Positions 35,952 to 45,506 of a DNA stretch of 51,663 nt are shown here, piece by piece (within the stretch, counting starts at the first letter, position 1; each line of letters starts with the position of its first letter). The position numbers and the translations under genes were made by a program. The stretch is from contig CAJXWA010000006.1 in assembly GCA_913062525.1 (NCBI GenBank), positions 1 through 51,663 of the forward strand, read 5' to 3'. The notes under the pieces are model-generated. The model was not told where the DNA came from. It searched no databases and saw only the letters and a program-made list of their open reading frames with translations. The DNA is from an uncultured Alphaproteobacteria bacterium (GTDB taxonomy: Bacteria; Pseudomonadota; Alphaproteobacteria; Sneathiellales; Sneathiellaceae).

Positions 35952-35984
35952 TTGAACTGGCATCGATTAGTTCACGGCTATAAT
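35952..35984 (+). promoter_or_regulatory. Candidate DUF4170 promoter with inverted repeat
   Basis: A perfect TATAAT lies at 35979-35984. TTGAAC at 35952 is 21 bp away, too far for a normal -35. The inverted repeat TGAACT (35953-35958) / AGTTCA (35969-35974) sits directly upstream of the -10 and could be a regulator site. Confidence 0.45.
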
Positions 35985-36007
35985 TGATTTTATTAAGAGC
36001 ATTTGAA

Positions 36008-36229
36008 ATGACTGACACAACTTCGGACGTTACCGGGAAAAAAGAACTCTTTGCTGTCTTTGGTGGTAAAGTAGCGGACACACGCGGACGCGATTTCGCT
36101 GACCCTGAAAAAATTGATATGCGGGGATTTTTTGACAGTCACGATGCGGCAATTAACGCATGGCGTGCAGCGAGCCAAATGAACGTGGACGATGCCTTTA
36201 CCAAATATGTAATTGTTCGTCTTTGGTAG
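36008..36229 (+). CDS. DUF4170 family protein
   Basis: A 73-residue soluble protein of the alphaproteobacterial DUF4170 family: VFGGKVADTRGRDFADPEKIDM, GFFDSHDAAINAWRAASQM and DDAFTKYVIVRLW follow the family pattern (given here in pieces). Function unknown. The ATG at 36008 is 8 bp from an AAGAGC site; the frame opens earlier at 35984 inside the -10 region, so the later start is preferred. Confidence 0.85.
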   Translation: MTDTTSDVTGKKELFAVFGGKVADTRGRDFADPEKIDMRGFFDSHDAAINAWRAASQMNVDDAFTKYVIVRLW

Positions 36230-36277
36230 CTTCTTGATATAAGTCCACGTTAGGAATGTCTTAGAAACTGGTTTGCA

Positions 36278-36301
36278 CAGCTTTTACCCTCAGGTAAGCT
36301 G
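36278..36301 (+). terminator. Possible terminator after DUF4170 gene
   Basis: CAGCTTTTACC pairs with GGTAAGCTG (two-base bulge), and a run of six T follows ten bases later (TTGGAAATTTTTT). Weak but in the right place, 49 bp after the stop. Confidence 0.4.
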
Positions 36302-36332
36302 TTGGAAATTTTTTCTAACAGACAGGTTTGGC

Positions 36333-37922
36333 GTGCGTAATTTTTCTTATCCGGGACGTTCCGTCTCGTACGGCTTAAACGGTGCCGTAGCAACTTCCAG
36401 TCAACATGCCTCTCAAGTGGCCTTAAGCATTCTCAAAAAAGGCGGTACTGCGATGGATGCCGCCATTGCCGCTTGTGCAGTGCAGTGTGTTGTGGATCCA
36501 ATGCAAACAGGTATTGGCGGTGACTGCTTCGCTGTAATAGCTCCCAATGGATCCGCAGAACTTACAGGCCTAAACGGATCAGGGCGGGCACCCGCTGCTT
36601 TGACTGCTGGCCGCCTTCTAGAGAGTGGCATTTCAGAAATTTCTCTAATCAGTCCTCATTCAATAACCACACCGGGCGCGATTGATGCCTGGGTAACTTT
36701 ACATGAGAAATTTGGATCGCTGGATTTTGCAGAATTGCTTGCTCCCGCCATTGATTGTGCAGAAAACGGTTTTGTTGTTACCCAGCGCACAGCCGTCGAT
36801 TGGAAAGCAGCCGAAGAGAAAATTCAAGGAAATGTGGCCGCTGCTAGCCTATTTTTACAAGGCGGGCAAGCCCCAACAGCTGGCACCGTTTGGCGGATGC
36901 CAAAATTGGCGAACACGCTGAAGGCAATTGCGAAGAACGGCCGTGCCGCTTTTTATGAGGGCGAGATCGCTGAAAAAATGATCTCGACTTTAAACGCCGC
37001 GGGCGCTTTTCACGAAATTTCGGATTTTGAAAATACGTCTGCTGATTATGTGGATTTGATCTCCACAAGTTACCACGGTCACGACGTGCATCAAATTCCG
37101 CCCAGTGGGCAGGGCGTTATCGCTCTTCTCATGATAAATATTCTAAAAGGATATGATGTCGCGGATCTTGATCCTGTAGGAGCGCAGCGCTTTCATTTAC
37201 AAGCTGAGGCCGCCCGGCTCGCATATTTAGCTCGAGATATATATGTTGCTGACCCCGCGCAGACTGATGTGCCTGTTGAAATGTTACTCTCTGATGAGTT
37301 CGCAGCTCACCTTAGAGGACATATTTCTGTTGGTAAGGCCGGTGACCCAACGGGCGCCAATGCCTTTAATAAACATAAAGATACTGTCTATGTGAGTGTC
37401 GTCGATAAAGACGGGGCCGCGGTGTCGTTTATTAATTCAGTGTTTCATCCATTTGGCTCAGGCATTGCTTGCGCTGACACCGGGGTTATATTCCAAAACC
37501 GCGGAGCGGGGTTTGTGGTTGATGAGGGGCATCCAAACTGTGTGGCACCTAACAAACGCCCGATGCACACGATTATTCCAGGAATGGTAACAAAAGGCAG
37601 TAAAGTCACCCATTGCTATGGCGTCATGGGCGGCGGGTATCAACCAGTGGGCCATGCCCATGTACTGTCCAATTTGATGGATTACGGGATGGATGTGCAA
37701 GAAGCCATTGATTGCCCACGTGCCTTTTATAACGCCGGTGTGCTGGAGTTGGAAGAGAGCATTGATCCAAAGGTTCGCGGTGAACTTGCTGATATGGGCT
37801 ATGAGATTAAACTACCAAATAAGCCCCATGGCGGCGGTCAGATGATTATGGTTGATCATGAAAACGGCGTGCTCGCCGCCGGATCAGACCCTCGTAAAGA
37901 CGGTGTGGGATTGGCGTATTAA
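36333..37922 (+). CDS. Gamma-glutamyltransferase family protein
   Basis: A 529-residue Ntn-hydrolase precursor of the gamma-glutamyltransferase family, which cleaves itself before a Thr that then acts as nucleophile. The expected Thr is in HKDTVYVSVVDKDG (about residue 350); the large-subunit block is KGGTAMDAAIAACAVQCVVDP with QTGIGGDCFAVI, and the small subunit has GGGYQPVGHAHVLSN. No signal peptide is present, unlike the periplasmic Ggt of E. coli, so it is probably cytoplasmic and its substrate may not be glutathione. GTG at 36333 (MRNFSYPGRS) has CAGG seven bases upstream and matches relatives; the frame runs on to a TTG at 36273, within the putative terminator. Confidence 0.88.
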   Translation: MRNFSYPGRSVSYGLNGAVATSSQHASQVALSILKKGGTAMDAAIAACAVQCVVDPMQTGIGGDCFAVIAPNGSAELTGLNGSGRAPAALTAGRLLESGISEISLISPHSITTPGAIDAWVTLHEKFGSLDFAELLAPAIDCAENGFVVTQRTAVDWKAAEEKIQGNVAAASLFLQGGQAPTAGTVWRMPKLANTLKAIAKNGRAAFYEGEIAEKMISTLNAAGAFHEISDFENTSADYVDLISTSYHGHDVHQIPPSGQGVIALLMINILKGYDVADLDPVGAQRFHLQAEAARLAYLARDIYVADPAQTDVPVEMLLSDEFAAHLRGHISVGKAGDPTGANAFNKHKDTVYVSVVDKDGAAVSFINSVFHPFGSGIACADTGVIFQNRGAGFVVDEGHPNCVAPNKRPMHTIIPGMVTKGSKVTHCYGVMGGGYQPVGHAHVLSNLMDYGMDVQEAIDCPRAFYNAGVLELEESIDPKVRGELADMGYEIKLPNKPHGGGQMIMVDHENGVLAAGSDPRKDGVGLAY

Positions 37923-37943
37923 GGTCTCGGATCTATGTAGTCG

Positions 37944-37980
37944 TCAGTAAAATTCACGAATATCATGTGAATTTCACTGA
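37944..37980. terminator. Hairpin between convergent ggt-type gene and argS
   Basis: TCAGT-A-AAATTCAC (37944-37957) pairs with GTGAATTT-C-ACTGA (37967-37980), 13 pairs with one A-C mismatch and a 9-nt loop. AT-rich, without a T-run; a shared terminator for the two convergent genes is likely from position only. Confidence 0.45.
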
Positions 37981-37990
37981 TATCGCGGCC

Positions 37991-39760
37991 CTACATGCGT
38001 TCAGGAACGTCAATTCCCAGAATGTGGAGAACGGTCTCGATTTGACGTAATGTCATGGCACAGAGGGTAAGTCTGGACGCCCGTACAGCTTCATCTTTTT
38101 CGCCAAGCACATGGCAATCATGGTAGAAGCTGTTAAATTCTTGTGTGAGGGCATAAACATGATCGCACAGAAGGTTGGGCGCATTTTTATCAGCAGCGGC
38201 CAAAACGGCTTCTGGTAACAATGAAAGTGCCAGCATTAGATTACGTTCCGCATCTGCGGTGAGAACAAGCGGGCCATGTGCCAAGCCTTGTTCGTCAGCT
38301 TTTCGGAGCATTGATTTAATGCGAACCGCAGCATACATCTGATAGGGACCTGTGCGGCCTTCAAATTTGGTGAACCGTTCAAGATCGAAGATGTAGTTGG
38401 ACATGCGCGGGTTGGACAAATCCGCATACTTAATAGCGGCAACACCGACTTTAGTTGCAATGTTTTCGAGCTCATCTGCGTCGAAGCGGTCATTCAATCC
38501 AGCCTCCACAACAACTTTGCGGGCCTCTTCGATGGCATCTTCAATCAAGCTACGCAAGCGAACCACACCGCCGTCTCGTGTTTTAAGCGGCTTGCCATCT
38601 TTTCCGTTTACAGTGCCAAAACCGACATGTTCAAGTTTGGCAGCGTTGCTAATGCTATGGCCTTTACGAGCGGCCCGGAAGACTTGTTCAAAATGCAGGC
38701 TCTGACGTCCATCAACCACATATAAAATGGTGTCGGGCTTGTGATCTTGCTCGCGCATTTCAATAGTTGCAAGATCCGTGGTGCCATACATGACCGCGCC
38801 ATCTGATTTTTGAAGGATCAACGGCGGCATTTCTTTCTTATCGGTGTCTTGGGCCACATGAACAACGACGGCACCTTCGGAAAGCTCTGACAGGCCTTCT
38901 TCTTTGAACCTTTCCAGCATGACAGGCATATGATCGTTGGTGTCAGCCTCGCCTTTCCATTCAGTGAAGTGAGCGCCAAGAAGATCAAAGTCGATCTTGG
39001 TCTCAGATACTGAAACATCCAGCATATGTTGCCATAGTGCCCGGTATCCAGCATGTCCTTGCTGCAATTTAAAAGTGGCTTCGCGTGCCGTCTCCAAAAA
39101 CTCGGCGTCTTCTTTACTGCGACCGGATGCTGCGGGATAGAGCAACTGTAATTCATCTACACTTACAGGCGAATCTGCCGGGAAGGGGCCGGAATTACCT
39201 TCATCGAAATAGGGAAGGTCAGGTTTTGCCAGTTCTATTTCCTTGATGAGCATACCCATGGGCAAGCCCCAGTCACCGAAATGAACGTCACTGATGACTT
39301 TATCGCCAAGGAAGACATGAAGGCGGCGGAGGCTTTCGCCAATAATGGTTGCGCGTAAATGACCGACATGCATGGCTTTGGCAACGTTCGGTCCGCCGAA
39401 ATCAAGCACAACTGTTTCAGCTTTGTGGCTGTCAGTCGCACCAAATGCTGGGTCATTTGAGATCATCTCAATATGTTTAATGAGGAAATCATCGTTGAGA
39501 CGCATATTAATAAAGCCCGGTCCCGCTAAGGATAGGTCGCGAAACAATCCTGTGTTTTCAAGCTCAGTTACGATGGTTTCTGCGATTTCTCGTGGGTTTT
39601 TCTTGGCTTTCTTTGCAGCGCCTAGCGCTCCATTGCACTGAAATTGACCCAGCTCTCGGCGTTGAGAGATAACAACTTTGCCAAAGGAAGGGTCCAGATC
39701 ACATTTTGCAAAGGACTGACCCACAAGGGCGCTCAATTGGTTCAGGAGTGAAGTCGTCAC
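37991..39760 (-). CDS. argS: Arginyl-tRNA synthetase
   Basis: Class I aminoacyl-tRNA synthetase (589 aa) that charges tRNA-Arg. The N-terminal Add-1 domain (1 to about 105) precedes the HIGH-type motif MHVGHLRATIIGE; the KMSKS loop is replaced by GKDGKPLKTRDG, as normal for ArgRS; the C-terminal DALR anticodon domain ends in LRQIETVLHILGI. The start is a GTG at 39760 giving VTTSLLNQL as first residues; upstream in-frame ATG at 39901 would add 47 residues without homology. No strong SD is visible. It diverges from groES. Confidence 0.95.
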   Translation of the reverse strand: MTTSLLNQLSALVGQSFAKCDLDPSFGKVVISQRRELGQFQCNGALGAAKKAKKNPREIAETIVTELENTGLFRDLSLAGPGFINMRLNDDFLIKHIEMISNDPAFGATDSHKAETVVLDFGGPNVAKAMHVGHLRATIIGESLRRLHVFLGDKVISDVHFGDWGLPMGMLIKEIELAKPDLPYFDEGNSGPFPADSPVSVDELQLLYPAASGRSKEDAEFLETAREATFKLQQGHAGYRALWQHMLDVSVSETKIDFDLLGAHFTEWKGEADTNDHMPVMLERFKEEGLSELSEGAVVVHVAQDTDKKEMPPLILQKSDGAVMYGTTDLATIEMREQDHKPDTILYVVDGRQSLHFEQVFRAARKGHSISNAAKLEHVGFGTVNGKDGKPLKTRDGGVVRLRSLIEDAIEEARKVVVEAGLNDRFDADELENIATKVGVAAIKYADLSNPRMSNYIFDLERFTKFEGRTGPYQMYAAVRIKSMLRKADEQGLAHGPLVLTADAERNLMLALSLLPEAVLAAADKNAPNLLCDHVYALTQEFNSFYHDCHVLGEKDEAVRASRLTLCAMTLRQIETVLHILGIDVPERM

Positions 39761-39931
39761 GCGGATTATCTTTCGAATAAAGGAATATGAGGGGCAGCCA
39801 TTGAAAATAGAGTTTGGTGATGCCCCCTCTGTTGGCGACTTGTCTAATGGAAAAATGAGCAAACGCCAAGGGTTTACAGCGGTTTTCCAAAATAAAACCA
39901 TAAGAAATATTGTTTTTATGTGCCTGTAACC

Positions 39932-39960
39932 TTGACTCTACATGTGACAACACCTACATC
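39932..39960 (+). promoter_or_regulatory. groESL promoter
   Basis: TTGACT (39932-39937), 17-bp spacer and TACATC (39955-39960), 13 bp ahead of the CIRCE box. The preceding C makes CTTGACT, so a heat-shock sigma factor may also recognise it. The -10 is weak. Confidence 0.5.
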
Positions 39961-39973
39961 GGATATGAATTTG

Positions 39974-40000
39974 TTAGCACTCTACCTCGGTGAGTGCTAA
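39974..40000. promoter_or_regulatory. CIRCE operator (HrcA site)
   Basis: Perfect inverted repeat TTAGCACTC-N9-GAGTGCTAA, 46 bp before the groES start. HrcA binding here represses groESL until heat or misfolding stress. hrcA itself is not in the window. Confidence 0.98.
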
Positions 40001-40045
40001 TGGCTATTTAGAAAATCTATGAAGCTCAATTTTTGGGAGAGTTTA

Positions 40046-40333
40046 ATGTCATTTCGTCCGTTGCACGACCGTGTGCTTGTCAAACGCGTTGAAAGCGAAG
40101 AAAAATCTGCAGGCGGTATCATCCTCGTAGAAAGCGCTCAGGAAAAACCATCTGAAGGCGAAGTTATCGCAATCGGTGGCGGTTCTATTAAAGAAGACGG
40201 TTCAGTCCGCGCACTTGACGTTTCAGTTGGTGACAAGGTTCTGTTCGGTAAATGGTCCGGTACAGAGATCAAGCTCGACGGTGAAGACCTGTTGATCATG
40301 AAAGAGTCCGACATCATGGGCATCTTAGCCTAA
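40046..40333 (+). CDS. groES: Co-chaperonin GroES
   Basis: The 95-residue lid of the GroEL cage. It begins [20 protein letters not shown] and has the mobile loop [19 protein letters not shown] and the C-terminal [19 protein letters not shown] lies 5 bp before the ATG at 40046; an upstream ATG at 40019 would add MKLNFWESL and place the start before this SD. Cotranscribed with groEL (32 bp gap) under CIRCE control. Confidence 0.97.
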   Translation: MSFRPLHDRVLVKRVESEEKSAGGIILVESAQEKPSEGEVIAIGGGSIKEDGSVRALDVSVGDKVLFGKWSGTEIKLDGEDLLIMKESDIMGILA

Positions 40334-40353
40334 TCAACGAACTACGAATTTAA

Positions 40354-42012
<1,659 letters not shown>

Positions 42013-42038
42013 GCCTCACCAACCAGTTGCTAGAATTA

Positions 42039-42069
42039 AGGGCTGCGATGAAAATTCGCAGCCCTTTTT
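42039..42069 (+). terminator. Terminator after groEL
   Basis: AGGGCTGCGA (42039-42048) with TCGCAGCCCT (42056-42065), 10-bp perfect stem, 7-nt loop, followed by TTTT. It lies 27 bp after groEL and 20 bp before the stop of the convergent methyltransferase. Confidence 0.92.
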
Positions 42070-42088
42070 CTTTGGAAATTTGCGGACT

Positions 42089-42715
42089 TCAGTTTTTTGA
42101 GAAAATCTGTAAGAAATTATTTGCAGGCATAGGGCAGCTTTCCAAATGGGAAAACCCACTGTGTACAGCAACTGATTTTACGTCCTCCAAATCACGAACG
42201 CCGAAAGATAGATCTATATCCTTCAGCCATTGTTCAAATTTGACATTGCTGGGTGCTGTCTGTTCGCCGTCCAATTTGAACGGCCCATAAAGGAACATCA
42301 TCCCGCCAGCTTTAAGGCTGCGCGCGGCACCTGCAAATAGACCTTCGCAGACAACCCACGGCGATATGTGGATCATGTTCGCGTTGAACATTGCATCAAA
42401 AGGGGCGTGAGGATATTCGATATCTTCAGTGGGCCAAACGGAGGCCGTCGCATCCAGTTCCATAACGGGTAGGAAGTTTTGCAAGGCGCAGTGTTCTTGC
42501 CAGGCAATGGCACTTTTTAAATGCTGCGGATCAAAATTGGTCGCCTGCCACATGATTTCAGGAAACAGCGGGCAAAGATGGGCGGCATGTTCACCGCTAC
42601 CAGAGGCAATCTCTAAGACAGATCCAGACTTGGGCAGGTGATCTTTCAAGCAGTCATAAATTGCGTCTCGATTTCGCGTAGTCGCGGGCGCATATATCCG
42701 ATTATCTGTTGTCAT
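42089..42715 (-). CDS. DUF938 family SAM-dependent methyltransferase
   Basis: A 208-residue class I methyltransferase of the DUF938 family. The SAM-binding motif I is VLEIASGSGEHAAHL (residues about 33-47); further marks are RIYAPATTRNRDAI at the N-terminus and MFNANMIHISPW in the middle, both family signatures. Its substrate is unknown. The ATG overlaps the stop of the preceding gene (TAATG), making it the last member of the ECF sigma operon. Confidence 0.88.
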   Translation of the reverse strand: MTTDNRIYAPATTRNRDAIYDCLKDHLPKSGSVLEIASGSGEHAAHLCPLFPEIMWQATNFDPQHLKSAIAWQEHCALQNFLPVMELDATASVWPTEDIEYPHAPFDAMFNANMIHISPWVVCEGLFAGAARSLKAGGMMFLYGPFKLDGEQTAPSNVKFEQWLKDIDLSFGVRDLEDVKSVAVHSGFSHLESCPMPANNFLQIFSKN

Positions 42716-43215
42716 TATTGCTCTTGCTTTTGGGTTTCAGATTTAAAACGTTTACCTGAGTGATGGCGGCTTTTCCATCTTTTAAACCCTCTCCAGAAAA
42801 ACTTCTTTCGGTCATCAGGCGGCAGTGCTTGTGCGGTTTCAAGCAGGGCAGAATATAGGGTGCCTTCCACAGCATTGCGTTGAGTATTCATTGTTACGAA
42901 AGCTGAATTAATAGCGTCTTCATCCATCTCATGGCTTGATAATAGCCGAGATAACGCATTTTTGGATTTCCGAAAATCACGCAGCTTTTCTTTTAATTCA
43001 GGTCGATGAGATTTCCAAATCTGATTAATCTCTTTGCGTTCAGCCTCTTCCAATGTGGATAGGGCCGCCCGGCGATCGAACATCATACTCGCCTGTTGAG
43101 GTCCAAACCCTGAATGACGAAACCATTGGGCTCCGACAAATCCAGCGATGGAGAGGTTAATAGCAACAGAAATAAGGAGTGCTGCGAGCATCCATTTAGA
43201 TTTAGCTGTTTTCAT
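42715..43215 (-). CDS. Membrane-anchored periplasmic CpxP/ZraP-like sensor
   Basis: A 166-residue protein with one N-terminal helix (residues about 10-30: WMLAALLISVAINLSIAG) and a charged, all-alpha periplasmic domain (ERKEINQIWKSHRPELKEK, RKSKNALSRLLSS), the layout of the periplasmic heavy-metal-sensor/Metal_resist family related to CpxP, ZraP and CnrX. No strong His/Met metal-ligand cluster is present. Start ATG 43215 with GGGAGGT seven bases upstream, inside the end of the previous gene (14-bp overlap). Longer frames upstream lie inside that gene. Probably senses envelope stress for the sigma factor. Confidence 0.78.
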   Translation of the reverse strand: MKTAKSKWMLAALLISVAINLSIAGFVGAQWFRHSGFGPQQASMMFDRRAALSTLEEAERKEINQIWKSHRPELKEKLRDFRKSKNALSRLLSSHEMDEDAINSAFVTMNTQRNAVEGTLYSALLETAQALPPDDRKKFFWRGFKRWKSRHHSGKRFKSETQKQEQ

Positions 43216-43651
43216 TGCCGACCTCCCATTCAAGGAGTGAGTCTGAAAGGGAAATTTCATCGAGTTGAATGCCTTGCTCTGAAATGACAAGGTTGGGACT
43301 AAACCAGCCCAGACCAACGCCAAGGATAACAGCTGCGAATAGGCCGCTGGCAGGCCGCAACGATGGAGTTTTCCAAAAATTCATGTACCATTTTGGAGAG
43401 TGATACAGATTTTGAGCATCTTGAATAACCGCGCCGTGTAAATGCGATGGCGCACTTATGGGAGAAAATTCCAGATCTAAAAGATCATCTATTTCACGCG
43501 CCAATTTCAGTTGCTTTTGGGCCTCATCTGACGTTGCCAAAAATTCTTCCATGGCAACGCGTTCATGGGCGGGCCAGCGGGTCGCATGGGACCCATATAT
43601 GTCAAGGATTGCCATCAGGCGTTCATCTTCAGGAGTGTTTATGTCGGTCAA
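43202..43651 (-). CDS. Putative anti-sigma factor
   Basis: A 149-residue protein with a soluble N-terminal region (about 1-95) and a single membrane segment near residues 103-120 (GLFAAVILGVGLGWF). It does not show the His-x3-Cys-x2-Cys zinc motif of ZAS anti-sigma factors, so the role rests on position right behind the sigma gene and on topology. The start is TTG at 43651, just after a perfect AAGGAGG site, and its TTG overlaps the TGA of the sigma gene (TTGA). The family was not recognised. Confidence 0.72.
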   Translation of the reverse strand: MTDINTPEDERLMAILDIYGSHATRWPAHERVAMEEFLATSDEAQKQLKLAREIDDLLDLEFSPISAPSHLHGAVIQDAQNLYHSPKWYMNFWKTPSLRPASGLFAAVILGVGLGWFSPNLVISEQGIQLDEISLSDSLLEWEVGNENS

Positions 43652-44220
43652 TTTATACCTCCTTCAATCTCAGATTTTCGGGGCGCCAAAAGATCTCTTA
43701 GTTTTCGTCGGCCCCGAGCGAGTAATGATTCTAGTGCATCCACAGAAATATCCATCTGACTGGCCGCATCCTTGTTCGTGCATTCATCGAAATGCACTAA
43801 AGTTATAGCAACCCTTTGGCGTGTGGGCAATTTTTGTAAACCTTCTGAAACCATATCTTGCACCTGTTTTTGCTCACGCAGTTGACTTGGATCTGGAGAT
43901 GGATCAGCAATATCGGGGACTTCATTGTCTGAAAAACGCTTTTCTTTTCGCAACCGATCAATACATAAATTGTGAATAACGCGGTGTAACCACGTCCCAA
44001 TTTGGGCCTTTGGTTGCCATTTTGGAGCGATCTTCCACAGACGCAAAAACGCGTCCTGAACCACGTCTTCAGCATAGGTATTATTGCCGAGCAAATGACA
44101 GGCAAGACCGTACGATCGGTCCATATGACGGGCACTTAAGAAACGGCATGCTGTCATGTCGCCTGCCGCCACCTGAACCATCAGAGCAGCGTCATTTGTT
44201 ATGGGATCATCCTGTTTCAT
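43648..44220 (-). CDS. ECF RNA polymerase sigma factor
   Basis: A 190-residue sigma-70 family ECF factor. Region 2 spans about residues 20-85 (RHMDRSYGLACHLLGNNTYAEDVVQDAFLRLW in pieces: DRSYGLACHLL, YAEDVVQDAFLRLWK, TWLHRVIHNLCIDRLRK); region 4 is about 120-175 (LQKLPTRQRVAITL, NKDAASQMDISVDALESLLARGRRKLR). It presumably drives its own four-gene operon. The ATG at 44220 has no SD; in-frame TTG at 44229 is possible. An SD-led eight-codon mini-ORF ends at the start (see findings). Confidence 0.9.
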   Translation of the reverse strand: MKQDDPITNDAALMVQVAAGDMTACRFLSARHMDRSYGLACHLLGNNTYAEDVVQDAFLRLWKIAPKWQPKAQIGTWLHRVIHNLCIDRLRKEKRFSDNEVPDIADPSPDPSQLREQKQVQDMVSEGLQKLPTRQRVAITLVHFDECTNKDAASQMDISVDALESLLARGRRKLRDLLAPRKSEIEGGIN

Positions 44221-44350
44221 TGCATTCAAACAATAGCGTAATTCTCGAGCATTCGGATCCTTCTAGAATATCTTAGTATGAGTGAAACGGACTAATCGAG
44301 CAAACCTGTCGTTTTATTTTATATTTTGTATGCTGAGTTCGAGGGGGAGC

Positions 44351-44395
44351 AAAAAAACACCCAGACGCAAATCCATATTAAGGTTTGCGCGGGTG
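44351..44395 (-). terminator. Terminator of the bactofilin gene
   Basis: Minus strand: CACCC-GCGCAAACC pairs with GGATTTGCG-GGGTG arms around a short loop, followed by seven T (TTTTTTTGCTCCC). It lies 34 bp beyond the bactofilin stop and upstream of the ECF operon. Confidence 0.8.
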
Positions 44396-44428
44396 CTGTG
44401 TTTTGAAACTTGCTTGTGGGACGCATAG

Positions 44429-45016
44429 TTATTGCAGAAAAGTGGAGCCGTCTTTTGCTGTATCCACAGGGATTGTATAGTCATCGCTTAGGTCAGTTTT
44501 ACTTTTAGGTGATGACGTTCCGCCTTTTTGCAGATTGCCTAAAATTTCTCCGCCGGGTTCGATTTCTATTTCGGTGTATTTAATATCGCCGCTGACGCGT
44601 CCGGTTTTTCGGATGATAAGATGGGTTCTTGCTGTCATTTTTCCTTCGAAAATACCTGAAATATCGGCACGATCGATATTAACTTCGCCTGCGAAAACGC
44701 CGCTTTCGCTGATCTCAATTTCGTTGGAGTTCATGGAAGCTTCGACTTTACCTTCGACAATTAATCGATCGCAGGCTGTTATTTCCCCTTTTAAGTGAAT
44801 GTCTTTACCCACATGCAGCCGGCTACCTGCCACCCGTGAAGGGGTTGTCGATGGTGTCTCGGCTCCCTTTAACGGGAAAGGTGACGCAGTAGCATTTGGT
44901 TTATTGTGAGAGGCGGCCGAATTGATCGCAGCCTTTGCTGCCGCTGTCGGATATTCGGTTTTGTCTGACGGTTTGTTTTCGGCTAAATCATCGTGGCTTT
45001 TTTTCTTGGTGAACAT
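44429..45016 (-). CDS. Bactofilin (polymer-forming cytoskeletal protein)
   Basis: A 195-residue bactofilin. A low-complexity, Ala/Ser/Pro-rich head (about 1-75) precedes the beta-helical DUF583 core (about 80-175) with its regular hydrophobic repeats: KGEITACDRLIVEGKVEA, SNEIEISESGVFAGEVN, ADISGIFEGKMTARTHLII, TGRVSGDIKYTEIEIEPG (each cited separately). Bactofilins polymerise without nucleotide and organise cell-envelope or stalk synthesis. The ATG at 45016 has GGGGGT just upstream; in-frame ATG 45037 lacks an SD. Confidence 0.92.
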   Translation of the reverse strand: MFTKKKSHDDLAENKPSDKTEYPTAAAKAAINSAASHNKPNATASPFPLKGAETPSTTPSRVAGSRLHVGKDIHLKGEITACDRLIVEGKVEASMNSNEIEISESGVFAGEVNIDRADISGIFEGKMTARTHLIIRKTGRVSGDIKYTEIEIEPGGEILGNLQKGGTSSPKSKTDLSDDYTIPVDTAKDGSTFLQ

Positions 45017-45182
45017 GTTACCCCCATAGGTCGTCATTGGTGAGGGGGACAGGTGATCATTTAAAAGTGGCAAAGCCACGGTCCAAACTTGTTCAAAATT
45101 CGGTTTTTTTGTGACACGCCCATAGCATCTCTTCCCAAGGAAGCAATTGCCGGGTAAAAGAGCAGCAATTGGAGAACTTACG

Positions 45183-45386
45183 ATGCACAGAAGAAAAATA
45201 CTTGGCCTGGTTCTGTTTCTAGTCTTAGTCGTTGTCTATTCATTCGCAGCGATGTTAGTGGCGGTTCATTTATTACCCGATAACAAATGGGCTGAACTTG
45301 CGTTCTATCCTGTCGTGGGTGTGGTGTGGATTTTTCCAGCCATGAAAATTGTTCGTTTAATGTTACCCGGTGATCCAGAAGCCTAA
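45183..45386 (+). CDS. DUF2842 family small membrane protein
   Basis: A 67-residue protein with two helices (about 7-27 and 38-58) and the DUF2842 pattern: basic start MHRRKILG, AMLVAVHLLP, then WAELAFYPVVGVVWIFPAMKIVRLM in pieces. Function unknown; restricted mainly to alphaproteobacteria. GGAGAA is 7 bp before the ATG at 45183. It faces the candidate sRNA and NUDIX gene convergently. Confidence 0.86.
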   Translation: MHRRKILGLVLFLVLVVVYSFAAMLVAVHLLPDNKWAELAFYPVVGVVWIFPAMKIVRLMLPGDPEA

Positions 45387-45397
45387 TCTGCTTAGGC

Positions 45398-45506
45398 AAA
45401 AAGAAGCCGGATCGAAAAGGGGGGATGTCGACCCGGCTATAGCTACGTCAGTGGGAGAGGGGAGTTTCTCACCGACAAGCCGTAATTAACTAAAGTACTC
45501 ACTTAC
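45398..45506 (-). ncRNA. Candidate small RNA with C-rich hairpin loops
   Basis: Minus strand, read 5' to 3': hairpin A (45476-45447) has GTC-G-GTGAGAAA, loop CTCCCC, TCTCCCAC-T-GAC; hairpin B (45438-45405) has AGCCGG-G-TCGA, loop CATCCCCCCTTT, TCGA-T-CCGGCT, followed by TCTTTTT, a good rho-independent end near 45398. A TATATG box (45513-45518) and a 13-bp palindrome CACTTACTAAGTG (45500-45512) precede it, giving a predicted length near 110 nt. The -35 is poor, so a 3'-UTR fragment of the upstream NUDIX transcript is also possible. C-rich loops resemble anti-Shine-Dalgarno sRNAs of alphaproteobacteria. Confidence 0.5.

Noticed and set aside
39761-39901. 47-residue N-terminal extension of argS from an ATG at 39901
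   Set aside because: No homology to arginyl-tRNA synthetase Add-1 domains; the family start falls at the GTG at 39760.
44702-45016. Upstream starts of the bactofilin (45037, 45079)
   Set aside because: No SD at either; GGGGGT directly precedes the ATG at 45016, whose product begins MFTKKKS, typical of the family.
45405-45476. Hairpins read as a terminator of the DUF2842 gene on the plus strand
   Set aside because: No T-run follows either hairpin on the plus strand; the T-run is only on the minus strand.
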